Assembly (NCBI GenBank): GCA_944472155.2
Contig: OX235275.1
Span: 26,836,865 to 26,900,864, forward strand
DNA: 64,000 bases
Reading direction: 5' to 3'
Source: Trichobilharzia szidati
Taxonomy: Eukaryota > Platyhelminthes > Trematoda > Strigeidida > Schistosomatidae
This document shows, in pieces, positions 1 through 12,150 of this stretch (its first letter is position 1; each line of letters begins with the position of its first letter). A program made the position numbers and the translations under genes. The notes under the pieces were generated by a model. The model ran no database searches. It saw nothing but the letters and a program-made list of their open reading frames with translations, and had not been told where the DNA came from.

Positions 1-227
1 TCTCCATTATTACTCTCTTTAAATAACCCATGAGTTTAAATTGGTTCACATTCAGGAACAAGAAATCGAACAAGAGGTAAATCACACTGACAGCGTTCAT
101 TTTGTATGCACAAATTCACAAACCAAAATAGAATAACAATGTATTCACATCGTGCTTCACTTCTAACATCACTCCGATATTTTACTCTGCTGCACTGAAT
201 ACTAAGTCTATTTCATGTGATTTACAA

Positions 228-436
228 TCCATCGGTGGCACAGTGGTTAGGACTCTCGCCAACCATGCACATGGTACGGGGTTCGACCCCCTGACGGCGC
301 ACACCCGATATCTATGATCGGCCTGTAAATTTGGGCTACCGATATCCATGCTGAAAATTCCACACCTGTACCTACAAATACGGTGTGGCATCAAGCTGTA
401 ATAAAAATATAAAAAATATAAAAATTATAAATAATT
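228..436 (+). mobile_element. tRNA-headed SINE remnant
   Basis: The first ~80 bases look like a tRNA gene: an A-box-like GGCACAGTGGTTAGGACTC and a B-box GGGTTCGACCCCC, flanked by pairing ends. A ~120-base unrelated body and an A/T-rich tail of AAAAATATAA-type units follow. The head resembles those of the SINEs near 18.9, 20.1 and 27.0 kb, but the body is different. I infer a non-autonomous element copied by a LINE. No target duplication was identified. Confidence 0.55.
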
Positions 437-3400
437 CCCCTCCTCCTTGTTCATTTGCGTCTTCATCGGTAATAACAGCGACTTTTGTTATTTCATTGAT
501 TTATCCTCTGATCGTGCTGTCATCTCTTCATCACGAACTCACATTCATCACGTCTACCTCCGACAGTCAGGATGCCGCGTCGTAGGATCAATTCTTTCAA
601 TGAATAAATGTTGTCTACACTTCATGTTCTGTGGAATTTGAATGTAGAAGACTTTCCAGTAAATATAAGCCTTGCGCACAAAACCTTCAAACAAGTAGAC
701 CATTGAGTAATGTGAAGTAGCTTTCCTTGAACATGCATCAGGCAGGAGAAATGACAAAATTTTAGCAAAACAATCCATAAAATCATTCTTTATCAACACT
801 TTGCATGTATGTCCTGTTACTTTCAGCCGAATCTGAGTCAGACAGGCCAAATCGAACTAGAGGTAAATTACACTGACAGTTTTCATTTTGTGTTCATGAA
901 TTTTCGCATCAAGAAAGAAATATTATGCTTGTATCTTTCTTAAGTTTTAACAATTCATAATTCAAATATTTCTCCCCAAATGGATCAATAACACGCGAAT
1001 ATTCTTGAATACACGACTTCCAACAGCATTCTCGGCAATATTTCGTGCATTGTGTGTTAGAATTTTGTGTTTCAATGTATAAATATAGCATGAGCGTAGA
1101 CATGCTTCTACTACTATCAGTGTAATTTTGAGAAATCTGCTCTAAACAGTTGTTGAAATCGTTATTATACCTAATATGAGGATTACTAATTGAATTTCCA
1201 AGAAACTGATAAAACTAGACAGGGAGAATCGGTCGGTGTTGATAGGTTGTCCTCTATGATGATCGATAAAACAACAGCAGCATATGATCAACGTGATTTA
1301 ATGCAATATGTGGCTGCATGCAAATTGGAGCATTTCGTTACATTTCAAGTCGTTTCCCATGAACAAGATCTTTCGCCACGGAGCGATTATCACAACAAAA
1401 TGTATCATATATATCTCGGATATTTAGCTCATGTAATATTAGTCCTTCAAAAAGTAGGATTATGAATGTTTAATTCTTGATCTAAATAATCCATGCATGT
1501 ATGATGTTGTTTTGTGGATGGTTGATGGTAGCGGAATTCAGTCGCCACACATCAAACTATTCGAGAATTGGCAGCTGATTCACTGAGTTGGTGGAAATCA
1601 CGCCCGAAACGTCCGATGTTGAGTTGACATCTTTGTGGGAAGAAGTTCACTAGTCTCAGATAGAAGGATTCGGGCAATACGGGATTCTACTGATAACAAT
1701 TGTGTTACGTAGTTTCATACATATACTAGTCAATGCTTTAATTCTACTACTTTGTGTCTCTTCAGGAAGCAGAAGAAGGTGAGTTTATCTTTACGAACTT
1801 ATCCTTTGAATAATCCTTCCATTTCATCGCAGAAAAGTTCTGAATGATTAACTCTTATATGACGAAAGCTATTTGGTTTGTTATCTTTGAAATAATTAAG
1901 AATGCAAGTAGTTCGACTGGTCGGTCTTGAAGTCAGTGTCGGAAATTGTAACTAGTAGGACAATCAAGATGATCATATCAGTTCACAGAACACATCAATA
2001 CTGAAGCGATAGTGATAGTTTAATATTGATAGTCACCACATCAAAGAATAACCATCCAAGTAAACGACCGATTCAATGGAGTGGAGCAAGTTGATCTAAG
2101 TAAAGAAGGATAATGTAAGGGAAAGTTAGAGTGAACGCATGAGTAAAATGCAGTGTGAATTGCAGATGGAATAAAAAAGATAGGATCCCACCCAATTTGG
2201 CATTACAAGTTAATGTAAGGATAGGATTATGTTTTATTTTTTATTTTTCAGATTAAATCTTTTCTACAATTTTAAACATCATCTGATATTGACACTAAAG
2301 TATTAACCTCATCAATAATGACTGAAACAGTGACCGAACTCTTCGAAATCATTCAGCTGATCGTTCTCTTGGATCTTTGTACTTAAACCTTTCCAAAGAC
2401 AAAATGTTTTCTATGCATGATGTTCTCTTAACACATATGCCCACAAAAGTACATCTCTATGAAGGCTGAAATGCATTTTCCATTTCTAACCTAAGCTAGA
2501 CAATTAAAAGTCAACTGTTTCCCTATAATTATGGTAGGTTAGTATTTCGTATGACAACCTCGAAGCATAAAAGCCTGAAATCTGGGTTTCAAAAGTATGT
2601 AAATTGAAGGTGCTGCTCTGCCCACTGTGGGGAAATATATATTTCATGAGTGTGTTGCATCAGTTAATTACACGGTTTGAAATATAAATGCACTACGATT
2701 TGCTGAGATCGAGCAAAAGCGGCAAATATGAATCGGTGGAAACCCATCGTATCAATCTTTAGAGCTTTTTATTCAATTTGAAGCGATGTCAACAATGGAA
2801 TGGGAGCTATTTCACTTCAATGCGGTTGCGTTCTTTGAAGTTATGCCTTATTTCACTGACTCTTTGTCACAATGCTTAGCATGGTAACGCGACCGATCGC
2901 CTGATCACTAGCATTCTGTCGCTATTGAAGGCAGAACATTTTAATCGCTCACTGTCACGCCATGAAGCTAAACTATTTGAAAGAATCAGGCAAGAACATT
3001 AACAAATTTAGCGATCAGAAATATATTCCTCTTCAACTGGTTCTTCATCAACATCTATACAGGTAGATTTGCTTCTATGGATCGAAATCACACTTAAAAT
3101 GTGGTGTTCATTGTCAGCAGGAATTACCCCTCAAAAAGTGTAAGAAGGGTGAAGACAATTACAGAATTCAAGACCAGTTAACTTGTAGATATTAACAGCA
3201 AGTTATTCCACACTCATTTATTTTTAACATAATGATGACTAAGAAGAATAGATGAGTTAGTTACGGAATTACGTCAAAATGCAAATAAGTTACTTTAAAG
3301 GGCTTGAATAGTAATCAGAATAATGTAAGGGAATAAAATGACAATGTCAAATGTCACTTACGAGAAAAGGAGTCACTTGTCAAACTTATTTATATATATA

Positions 3401-3760
3401 TATATATATATTACGTGAATGGTCACGGTGAAGGGAAGTGTTGTACGAATCTCTTCTGAATAAAAAGCCGGGCTTATGCATCTGAATGACTCTATTCTCC
3501 GTAGACGTCTTACTTGTAGAACACGTGAAAGGTCGGGTGAAATAAGATAAACAACTTCAAAAGCTCAGTCAGTGTTCACCTGATATTCTGTCTGTTCGGT
3601 ACGATACGGAACTGATGGAGAAAATCAGAATGTTTCTTTGCTAAATTTGTTATTATTATTCTAAATTGCAGAGCTGAATAGAAAGGACTTCTGTAAACAA
3701 TCTATAAATGTAAATGTGAATGTCATGAACGTCTTGTCGCATTTCTATTGTTTTTTCAGA
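437..3760. other. No recognised gene; repeat-like AT-rich DNA
   Basis: There is no convincing coding sequence. A 91-codon open stretch at 1190-1465 (+), opening with TTG, matches no family I know. A tiny splice-flanked block lies near 1766-1778 (acceptor CTCTTCAG, donor GTGAGTTT) around GAAGCAGAAGAAG; it could be a 13-bp exon but is unsupported by any neighbour. A (TA)n microsatellite occupies about 3391-3411. The rest is unexplained. Confidence 0.4.
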
Positions 3761-3854
3761 AGCAGAAGAACTACACAAGCTCCTTTAATTCTTTGAGATG
3801 AGAAATTTCGGTGAGACAATTCATCTGCTATTAGCCATATAACAGAGCAGTATT

Positions 3855-3985
3855 TAAAGAATTCATTATATCTTGGTAGAGCTCTTTCATCTGAATACTC
3901 TACACAGAGGGATGAATGCACCATTAGAATAGAGTAGAGTATTCAGCTGAAGAGGTCTACCAAAGTTTAATGAATTCATTGGATC
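3855..3985. repeat. Imperfect inverted repeat (hairpin) of a dispersed repeat
   Basis: Left arm about 3855-3905 and right arm about 3932-3985 are imperfect reverse complements built around TGAATACTCTAC and GTAGAGTATTCA, with a ~30-base loop. One-armed relatives occur at about 4190-4260, 4760-4880 and 54505-54600. The family resembles the 3' body of a short interspersed element or MITE. It has no coding content. Confidence 0.5.
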
Positions 3986-4399
3986 CTGCTTTGTTAACCT
4001 TCCTTGTTTAATTTGAATTCGTATACGGAGATAAATGTTTCTAACAACATAATAGAAAAGTATCAGTGGCATCAACGTATTGATAATTACTGAATTTGTA
4101 ATTATGTCCAAACTTCCTGTGATTGATTCTGTTCATGCTTTCCGCGATTTGTCTCAGCACTAAGCTCAATGGAAAACAAACAACAACGGTAACTGAAGCA
4201 GGATTTAGTGAATTCCTTAAACTTCAACAGCTAACCTCTTCAGTTGGATACCCTACACACAGGGATAGAAAATTAGGATAAAGTGCATTATGGTTCAGTT
4301 AAATCACCTTGTAACAAACAATTGACAATCAGTGATTGCGAGAACTTGAATAGATATCAAGAATTGTGAACTAAATAATATTGATGACAGCCGTAATGC

Positions 4400-4445
4400 T
4401 GTTAACAGCAGCGGTAATAATGATGATAATAATAATAATACTCAG
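4400..4445 (+). repeat. Trinucleotide-type microsatellite (AATAATG-rich)
   Basis: A run of ATA/ATG/AAT triplets with few interruptions. It is a simple repeat with no other role visible. Confidence 0.6.
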
Positions 4446-5339
4446 TAATAATAATGTTGAAAGGAGTTGAGTTAATGGTAATGATAGGAGGTAGTTGTCA
4501 GTAAATCAGAAATAGTAGTAATAATGACAGGTACAATAAAATATCAATAATAACATTAATAACAGTCAATAAGTAAAACAGATAACCATGGTAGATTCAG
4601 AGTGACCACCATTTCCTTTTGTACACAGAGACCTGGTGTATAAACATTAATTGCACAAGTCTTCACAACTGCAAGCATCTTCCTGTTTGTTCGCCTGCTA
4701 ACAACAGCCAATGACTTAACAGTGTCTACATCATGTCCGTGATGTAATGTATTATATCACTGTAAGTAGAGTATCCAGCTGAAACGTAGTTCTACCGAAA
4801 TTCGATGAATTTAATTAATCCTGCTCTTTTAATTACATTTGCTGCTTGTTTTAAATTCGTATCGGAAAATAAATGTTCCCAATACATATCTCAATGCTCC
4901 ACCGATTAACACCGGCAGTTCTAATCAGTTGTTTTGTTGCATTGCATAACCACTAGTCTGAACTTACTAATCTTTTCACTGTTCTGAAGTAGTCTGCTGA
5001 TCTCCGCAGTATCACAAAAAATATTCTTATTCTTGCATTGAATGAGAAATTTGATGAACACACTAATTCACAAGCTCACAAGGAAAATAATTGAATGTAT
5101 TTGGGACTGCACCGTTGATTGAATGTAATCGCCAAAGCTAGTTCCTTTGTTTAACTACTTGTTCTTATTGCCATATCGAACGGGGGTATTTTATTTCCAC
5201 ATGAACGCGACAAAACCTAAACATTTAAGTGTATTGAAATAAATGGGCTATGAAATGACACAAAGACAAAGGTGAAATATCATCGATGAGACACTGTATT
5301 GATGTGATTTGGATAATTTCAAGGAACAGAGGTAAAATC

Positions 5340-5515
5340 CTGTGGGTTTACAGGTTATTCGTCCTAATCTGGCGCTCTTCAGCATGCTCAACCGCAGCTA
5401 CGAGCAATCAGGAATCGAACTCAGGATCTTGAAGTCACGAAGCCATCCTTCTGACACCTCACCCACCGGGTTGCATTCAAAGACTCTGTCTTCTGCCAGT
5501 TCGCGTTATAGAGCA
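5340..5515 (-). mobile_element. tRNA-derived SINE remnant
   Basis: On the minus strand there is a B-box-like GAGTTCGATTCCTGATTG followed by a body ending near GCGCTCTTCAGC complements. A close relative in the opposite orientation lies at about 54347-54480. The shared unit supports a dispersed tRNA-headed repeat. No target duplication was identified. Confidence 0.45.
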
Positions 5516-6025
5516 TTCCTTTCATCCTCACCTGATGAACCTTATGGAATATGACCTTCCGTTTCAACTTCCAAATATTAACTAATGAGGGCTCCCAAAA
5601 TCACATTTCACTATTTGTTTAAGTCATTATACAATTCATCATTCGCATTCATATTACAGACACGAAATTATCAGTGATACGAAGTGGAGTTCCTAGCAAG
5701 GTAGACGAGAACTTCACTTCGGATGAAACAATCTCTTTTATAACCAGCTTTACTGTCAATAGCTGGTATGAAGGATAGTGAACTGAGGGCAATACGAGCA
5801 TAATGAGCTAACGAAAACCGCTGTCTAATTGTGGAGCACAATGTCAACCACCGCCTCAACAACAACACCTCCATGCGTAAAGAAGAAGTAAGAAAAGTAT
5901 TGACACAAGATCTTGTATAATTCTCAGACAGCAGTCTGGTGAGGATAAATACTCTCCAGTGATGACATTGGCTGGTGCCAGTCGCGTTATATCCTGAATT
6001 GGCCGAATTCATGGTCAATTGAATT
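5516..6025. other. No recognised gene
   Basis: A 115-codon minus-strand frame (5671-6018) shows no family motif and is not conserved elsewhere in the window. I treat it as chance. Nothing else is visible. Confidence 0.3.
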
Positions 6026-6028
6026 GAA

Positions 6029-6165
6029 TCCTAGTGGCTTAATGATGTAGGAGCTCGCCTTGTAACCATAAGGTCTTGGGTTCAAGCCCCAGTGTTGGGT
6101 GCGTATTGCTGCCACACTGTGCCAAACTAGGATAAATTAGTTAGCTGTCCAATATCCTCAACTTG
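6029..6165 (+). mobile_element. tRNA-headed SINE remnant (second head type)
   Basis: The head has an A-box-like TGGCTTAATGATGTAGG, an anticodon-arm-like CCTT/AAGG stem and a B-box GGGTTCAAGCCCC. A related head is at 20645-20760. The body continues into unrelated AT-rich DNA. It is probably a truncated SINE rather than a working tRNA gene. Confidence 0.5.
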
Positions 6166-6959
6166 TTTTCCAATAGTTCTCTAAACGATAACAGCTCATG
6201 CCAAAATCCTGAAACCAATAGAATCCCTGCAAATACCTGAACAGTCAAAAGAGTCCACGGCGATGCAAAACACTTGTCAGTTCCAGGCAACCCTGACAAA
6301 CGCGAAATTCTCTGATAGATTTAAATTAATGGTAACCAATGAGGGCTCGGCTTTCAAAAGATAGTTGAAACTCCTAAGGTATACGTGATAACTCTGAAAT
6401 CTAGCTAGTTTTAATATTATGGCCGAATTTCAGGTGACATTCAAACAGAGTAAAGGAGCTAAAGTAACCACACACACTCCTAACTTTAGGTTTTACTTTC
6501 TTCATTGCATATACGTTGCCTTTTGTTTATGCTTACTTGTAGGCCAAAGTTTATCTTCGAAGGTCGAAGTGACTGGTCATCCGATTCGAGTAATAAAAAT
6601 AAAACTACCAAATATGATTACTGATTTGACCTTTCATTAAAATGTAGTTAGTTTACTTTGAATAATCCTTTTATTTTCAAATCTTTTTAAAATACTCACT
6701 TATTCTGTTACAATTTTAAAAACAATGATCATCATTCACAAAACGTGTTTTGATATTGTCGAAGAGCTGAGTGGTTGTTCACTGAAAGCATCTTACATGT
6801 TTATCATACTAAGATGTCGTGGGAATCTAGTGAGATAGCCAAGGGTGTGAGTGAAGCTAAGGTACAACATATACATCATTTTAGGTAATGAATACAGTTG
6901 ATGAATTCCGGTGGCTTAAAAATCATGGATTTTCATTTGAATTATAATGTAGTCAGAAC

Positions 6960-7530
6960 GGATAAGGATGTCAAAGGAAGGCGGCATAGAAAAAGACAAG
7001 GCAGACATTCACCACATTGAAATCAGTTGCAAAATCATCTGAACTCAACACAAAGAATGTGATTCAGATTTCCGACACCAATGGTAAGTCATTCAGCTCT
7101 TCCATGATGTCCGGAAACTTGCAGCGTTACAAAAAGCGTTTCCAACAGCTTGCTATAGACTTTTATCAGTAATCGTCTGTGTTGGTCAGTCAGAAAGAAT
7201 TAGCAACAAGCAACTGTGGGAACAAACCAACCAAGAACCCATTGCTCAACAAATATTGTGAATGAAACGCGGATGGGTTGGATACGTGACGAGAAGACCG
7301 CTGTGTGAAATCGCGCGGCTTGCCGTCACTCAAGTGGAAACCCAGTGGAATACAGCGAGTTGGGCGTTTTTCCGATAGTGACATGTAGAAGGTCTTGTGT
7401 GACTACGGGCGAACATAAAGTCAGCTGAAGTGAACTGTAGAGAATATAAAAACGTGGAGGTGTGCTGCTGAAACCTTAAGTTCCATTTGGAAGCCAAAGT
7501 AAGAGTAAAATAACGAGATAAGAAATAATG
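6960..7530 (+). mobile_element. RTE-type LINE, C-terminal remnant
   Basis: Broken reading frames retain the end of an RTE-clade reverse transcriptase: a KARQTFTTLKS-like segment, a remnant of the I-x-I-x-D-T-N strand, then a WEQTNQEPIAQQ-like stretch, a WVGYVTRRP-like GHxLRR relative and a degraded final AAExLSS-type motif. Several stops and shifts interrupt it. The same remnant is at 55615-56165. This is an old, dead insertion shared by both copies of the segmental duplication. Confidence 0.6.
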
Positions 7531-7715
7531 TGGAATTCAGCCGTATAAATAAGCTAGAGCCACTTCAGTTGAAGAGTGGCAAACTAAGATGAAACAGAGT
7601 TGTCCACCACCACCTGGTTTTCAACACCCCTCAGTGATGTCAGTTCATGATTTAATTTCAGTTCAGTTTATTGTGAAATGAAATCCATTTACTTATTACT
7701 GATGATCATTATTAG

Positions 7716-7875
7716 GCGGTATGTGGAGAAAAAACGTCGATATGCAATGGACAACAGACATCACGCAAAAGTAGATTCATCAAGTCAAGATATGAAGAGG
7801 TAATCAGTGGAAAAATAAGTGAGGACAAAAGTGAATCTCATACTACGCTGGAAATGCCTTCTCAATTGATACTTA
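7716..7875 (+). other. Candidate exon (84 or 160 bp), unidentified gene
   Basis: Acceptor CATTATTAG precedes 7716. One donor (GTAATC) follows 7799, giving an 84-bp exon; a stronger one (GTAAGTAA) follows 7875, giving 160 bp. The 84-bp version is open in two frames, one of them highly basic (RYVEKKRRYAMDNRHH), as in a juxtamembrane segment. The longer version is open in the frame ending EMPSQLIL. The block is nearly identical at 56309-56392/56468 in the other copy of the duplication, but so are its flanks, so conservation is not evidence of selection. I do not recognise the protein. Confidence 0.3.
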
Positions 7876-8934
7876 GTAAGTAAAGTTACCATATCAACTT
7901 TCATTGATTTTTAATTCACTCTAGACTAACTATGCTTATTCAATCATCATGGCCTTTAGATTTCTTGGTTTTCGCGGCTTGACAAAACGAACAGCACAGA
8001 AATAATCCAGTTGACGTCAAGTGACTCTACATTTTGAATTCGTTTCTTGTTGTTTAGAACAACTATTTGGGTTAATGCTTAACCACTATTCTGTTCAATG
8101 AATGTCCGCCAGACGTGGCCAAAACATTTGGATATATATCTTCGACAATGTGTGAATTTCAACTCTGGTGATAGGCTCAGGGGATTTCATGGAGGTCAAA
8201 CGAGTACAATAATCGCTGAGAACACAGTAGTCACTATCACTTTGTTGTAAGTGAAAAGCAACACTCTTCAAAATACAGCACCTCCCCTTTATCGAAGTAA
8301 TGCTGAAGTGATGCGAAAGACATCTGCATCAACACGTTGATTTACCTGAGGATTTCACTTAATATATTTCTCAGATAGAGGTGGTTGCTTTGTCTTTCCT
8401 CTCAGTTGAATACCGTTCTCACGAATTCGTTTATAATAGTAGATTCACGTAACTAACAGACCATAAAACCTATGTCAGTTGCTCCATATCAGAGAAGTTC
8501 TATTTTAATAATCACACAGTGACGCAGTATTAAAAACTGGATGAGGTTTTGAGCATAAATTATTGCCACTCAGAATCATGTTAATCTAGTCACATACCTT
8601 AAGGATATGTTTTATAAATATTTTTTCTATTTGTCTGTCTCTATCCAGTCTCTGCCTACTGCATGTTGTCATTTTCTACATCACCATCATATGCACTACG
8701 TCATTTCAATTGCTGGTGTGCATTGTTTAGTTGATTAACAAAGTTTCATAGATTTACCTTTCTCCCACTCCGTCTAACTATATTACTTTTTCATACGCTC
8801 ACCATGTCCCACCCACCCTATTGTGTGATTACATCCAAGAGAATGCAATGCAATGGTTAAGCTCTGTTTTCTAGGTTATTTGCTTTAGTAGTATCGACCA
8901 TTGTAGGTGTAGCTAACTTGATGTGAATTCCTAT

Positions 8935-9588
8935 AATCTAATTTATCCCAATCCACTGGTTCACACTATGATGCAATCGACCTCACAGTCGTCAGATAGT
9001 CCTTGATCAATTATATTGTTTTCCAAATTGGATGCATTCATCATTCTATATTAGAAAAGGTATTCTCACCTACATATGAGGAAAGGCGACTAACGCACAT
9101 ATGTATTTGAGTACACCCGAAAGCAGCTGAACACCATTTAGGATTCACTTGATTTGAAGTGCTTCTGATATTAGCCGTTCTTTGTGATTTCTCAAGCCTA
9201 TTCTATGTGTCCGACAGAAATACATCCAACCGTTTTCCTACCGCAGCCATTATGAACTGGCAGTCTCACCAATAATGATTATCCTATAACCTTTCGTGTC
9301 CAACGTTCCCGTTTATTTGTTTTATTAACCTTTTCGATCCCTATCTGTATTATTAGATTTGAGTACTGTTTTTATTTTTATTTGCCTAAACCTCCTACCC
9401 ATTCCATTATACTACATCCTTAACCCTTGAATTTTACAAACTGACTGGTATTCTGGGAATTATAATCCTAATTTGTCATTTCTACACGATCTTGCTGATT
9501 ATAACACATCATAATTTTTAATTTGATATTTGGCCTGAAATATTTCTAGAATAATGCCACTGCCTATCTTCCGTTTATTACAATTGGT
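8935..9588. other. Unexplained stretch absent from duplication copy 2
   Basis: No coding or RNA signal is seen. In copy 2 the position is occupied by the BEL/Pao element and then directly by gypsy sequence. The last part may include the beginning of the gypsy LTR, whose true start I cannot fix. Confidence 0.4.
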
Positions 9589-9773
9589 AATTTGTTTTTA
9601 ATCTGACCTCTGCTCGGAAATAATTCTGGAACTTCCTCACACATGTAAAATCAACATGCGAATGTACAGCGTAGCTGATGACTACGTCGTGAAAAGCGTA
9701 AACTCATAGTGGAAGTTGGAAACGTGGATGCACTATAGTTCCATAATCGAAATAATTATAAGTATACCAGAAA
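9589..9773 (+). repeat. 5' LTR (3' part) of CsRn1-clade gypsy element, copy 1
   Basis: This is the sequence immediately upstream of the primer-binding site and is nearly identical to 61539-61724 in copy 2. A diverged relative is at about 15960-16185, especially its GTACTATAGTTTTATAAT core. The left limit given is only where the two copies begin to match; the real LTR could start earlier. Confidence 0.5.
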
Positions 9774-9774
9774 T

Positions 9775-9798
9775 TGGTGAACTCGACGTGATCGAAAC
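9775..9798 (+). promoter_or_regulatory. Primer-binding site, tRNA-Trp type (degenerate)
   Basis: TGGTGAACTCGACGTGATCG closely follows the complement of the 3' end of eukaryotic tRNA-Trp (TGGTGACCCCGACGTGAT). Use of tRNA-Trp is characteristic of the CsRn1 clade of Ty3/gypsy elements. It lies just after the LTR end, where minus-strand DNA synthesis would start. The copy at 61726-61750 has an additional change in the leading TGG. Confidence 0.7.
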
Positions 9799-9989
9799 AA
9801 TTGCCTGACTATTCTCATCCTACCTTTCGTGGATCTATACATATTACCTAGTTTGAACTAATTCTAATATGTCTTCTCAACTCGTGATCTGCATTTTTTC
9901 GTGGTAAGCGTCATCATTTTTGTTTTATCGTTGGATAGATTCATTTTGTGCAAATTTTGCTATTTCGTTACCCACCAACCAGTTATTCA

Positions 9990-10800
9990 TCAATCGTAAT
10001 ATGTCTTCCACTAACTGTGATAATTTTAATTCGGGAAACCTTAGTATTATTACTCTGACTGTACCAGTTTTACACGCAGAGACGCTCATTTTTGGTTTGC
10101 TTGACGGGAACATTATTTCATTGTTAGTGAGCTCTCTCTTTGCAGAATTCTAAATTCGGCATTTTTGAGTACTGTACCACCAGATGAAATCGCCAAGCAA
10201 GTACGTGAATACATTGTTCATTCCAACATTGAATCTCCTTACCTTAAATTGACAGAGGACGTACTATGATGCAAATCACTCTCTGATGGGCGAAAACTAA
10301 ACCGGTTGCTGATTAATGTCAAGGTCGAGGATAAAACACCATATCAACTCATGAGAGGCATGCAAAGCTTCGTAGCAGGTGAAGAAATCCATAAACGACT
10401 CCTTTAGCAGGTCTGGCTGAGATGGCTACGGTTACCATCCAACAAATCTGTAGATTTAGATATGACGACATTAATGTTGGTAAAGTGGCTGAAGTCGCCG
10501 ATCGCATTTTTGAGAGCTCAACACCTCAAACCGTCTCTTCCATTAATCAAATGCTGCAAACTCAGGACCGCATAGAGACTTCAAAACATTATGTCGATTC
10601 CTTACTGTGCCAATTAACAAAACTCAGTACGTGCGCACGAATGAGCCGTTCTAGCAGCTAGGATCATCGGTGTCGTTCAAGGTGACATATCATGTCCAAA
10701 GATCGAGATAATATTTGTTGGTACCAACGTGGTAATGGAAGCAGTTCACGGCATTGCCACCCTCCCTGTAATTTTCAGACAGAAACAAAAGGTATATCCG
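9990..10800 (+). pseudogene. gag of CsRn1-clade gypsy element, copy 1 (broken)
   Basis: The frames contain the capsid-like motif VPPDEIAKQVREYIVHSN, then KVEDKTPYQLMR, then an ADRIFES segment, as in CsRn1/Kabuki Gag. Near 10695-10770 is the nucleocapsid CHCC-type zinc motif ICWYQRGNGSSSRHCHPPC, where the expected His is Gln here; copy 2 keeps His. There is an in-frame TGA after the EDVL segment and a TAG after KRLL. The TAG is shared with copy 2 at the same site. Confidence 0.75.
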
Positions 10801-11115
10801 GATTTCTGACGAATTCTGACATCGGTAATCTACAGTCGAACAGTCGTCTGTTTTATATAGCAGATGGAAATACTGACATTATATTCCAAGCCGACATAGG
10901 GGCAGAATTCATTGTTCTCGCTCTGTTAATGCAGGAGCGTCAGCATTCCGACACAACAGTCACACTCCACACTTTGACAACTCTAGTATTAGTGCCTATG
11001 GACGCGAACGTATATCTTTGGATTTTCTTGTTTTCAGACTGCCTTTACTTGTTCACTTATCAATGCAGAGATCCCATCGCCATTCTCAGGGATCGATTTC
11101 TCGCAACACCATAAA
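10801..11115 (+). pseudogene. Aspartic protease region of gypsy element, copy 1 (broken)
   Basis: The stretch SNSRLFYIADGNTDIIFQADIGAE corresponds to the CsRn1 protease start, in which the catalytic triad is normally D-T-G-A; here it reads D-I-G-A. The frame is open for 140 codons from 10692 but spans domain boundaries with probable shifts. The enzyme would have cut the Gag-Pol polyprotein. It is inactive by decay. Confidence 0.6.
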
Positions 11116-11379
11116 TTGCTTGTAAATCCAATAAGTCACGAATTGGTAGACTCGCACAACAATGCATACATTGCTGACACAATCAGCTGATCATCGTCTT
11201 TGAATCTGATGATGCCACGCACGCCAGCATCTCCATTTATCGAATCAGTTAATCAGTCCCCTGATCTTCTTCTACCCTCTTTCGGAAAAGGTGAACGAAA
11301 GCATGATGTAGTTCACCGTAATAAAACCACTGGACCACCAGTTTTCGCACGCCCTTGACGCTTTGATCAACACTGACTG

Positions 11380-12150
11380 CGTATTGAAAAGACGGAATTT
11401 GACAGATTGCTGAGTCTTGGAGTCATCCGACCATCTAGCAGATTGCGGTCTTCACCGCATCCTGTTCCCACTAAAGTCTTCCAGTGAAATTCTGCAATTT
11501 GTCGATTGCCAGGCGTTAAACAGGCAGACGGTACCTAACAGGTACCCACTACCACACCTGCACGATTTCACCAGCAGTTTTCCGGATGTTGGGCTTTTCT
11601 GCAATACCGGTCTCACAAGAGCTAATCATCACATTTCAATACATGCGAATGACGTTTCGAAAACCACTATTACTACACTATCCAGCTTATACGAATTCGT
11701 TCGCATGCCTTTAAGACTAATGAACGCAGCACAGACAGTCCAACACTTGAGTGATCAAGAACCCCACGGTCTCCGCTTTGCTTGTGCATGTACTGACGAC
11801 TTACTCATCGCGAATGCAGATAAGGCAGAACATCTGTAAGATGGGAAGCCTGTATTCGAAAGACTTCACCAGTACGGGATGAACATTGACTTAGACATAT
11901 GTCAATCCGGCGAGACCTCGTTGAAATCCCTCGGGCATTTGGTCGATAAGCAAATAACCAGACTAGTCCCTGATGATGTACAAGCTATTAGGGATTATTC
12001 ACCACTTGGTTCCTCTAAAAATTGCAACGGTTTTCGGGTCTCGTCAATTTTTATCGCCATTTTATTCCAAACTGTGCTAAAGCTTTCAAATCATTACCTG
12101 ACTGTTTACGAGGACGCAGCCGTTCATTTCACTTGCTAGCCGAAGCCATT
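11380..12150 (+). pseudogene. Reverse transcriptase of gypsy element, copy 1 (broken)
   Basis: Successive RT motifs are visible: a WSSPLHP-like start, FVDCQALNRQTVPNRYPLPH, FPDVGLFCNTGLTRANHHI, YEFVRMPLRLMNAAQT, ACTDDLLIANADKAEHL, then GHLVDKQ and a NFYRRF-like region. The motif A aspartate (normally FxxIDL) is glycine, and the YIDD box reads CTDD. Stops and shifts occur after the AEHL segment and near 12135. The motif A loss is also present in copy 2. Confidence 0.85.

Larger units (their letters stand above)
6240..12100. repeat. Segmental duplication, copy 1
   Basis: From about 6240 this DNA aligns in the same orientation with 54890-57524 and again with 61539-64000. Similarity is moderate before about 7620 and high in 7620-8934. 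The block carries an RTE remnant, a candidate exon and the first part of a gypsy element. Copy 2 contains a BEL/Pao insertion that copy 1 lacks, and copy 2 lacks the ~655 bases at 8935-9589. The homology stops only because the window ends. Confidence 0.8.

Noticed and set aside
1555..1640. CTGATTCACTGAG...CCCGAAACGTCC as a hammerhead
   Set aside because: The GAAAC part fits but the CTGATGA core does not, and no paired helix II of the right length can be drawn.
5671..6018. 115-codon minus-strand frame as a gene
   Set aside because: No motif, no splice context, no second copy; consistent with a chance frame.
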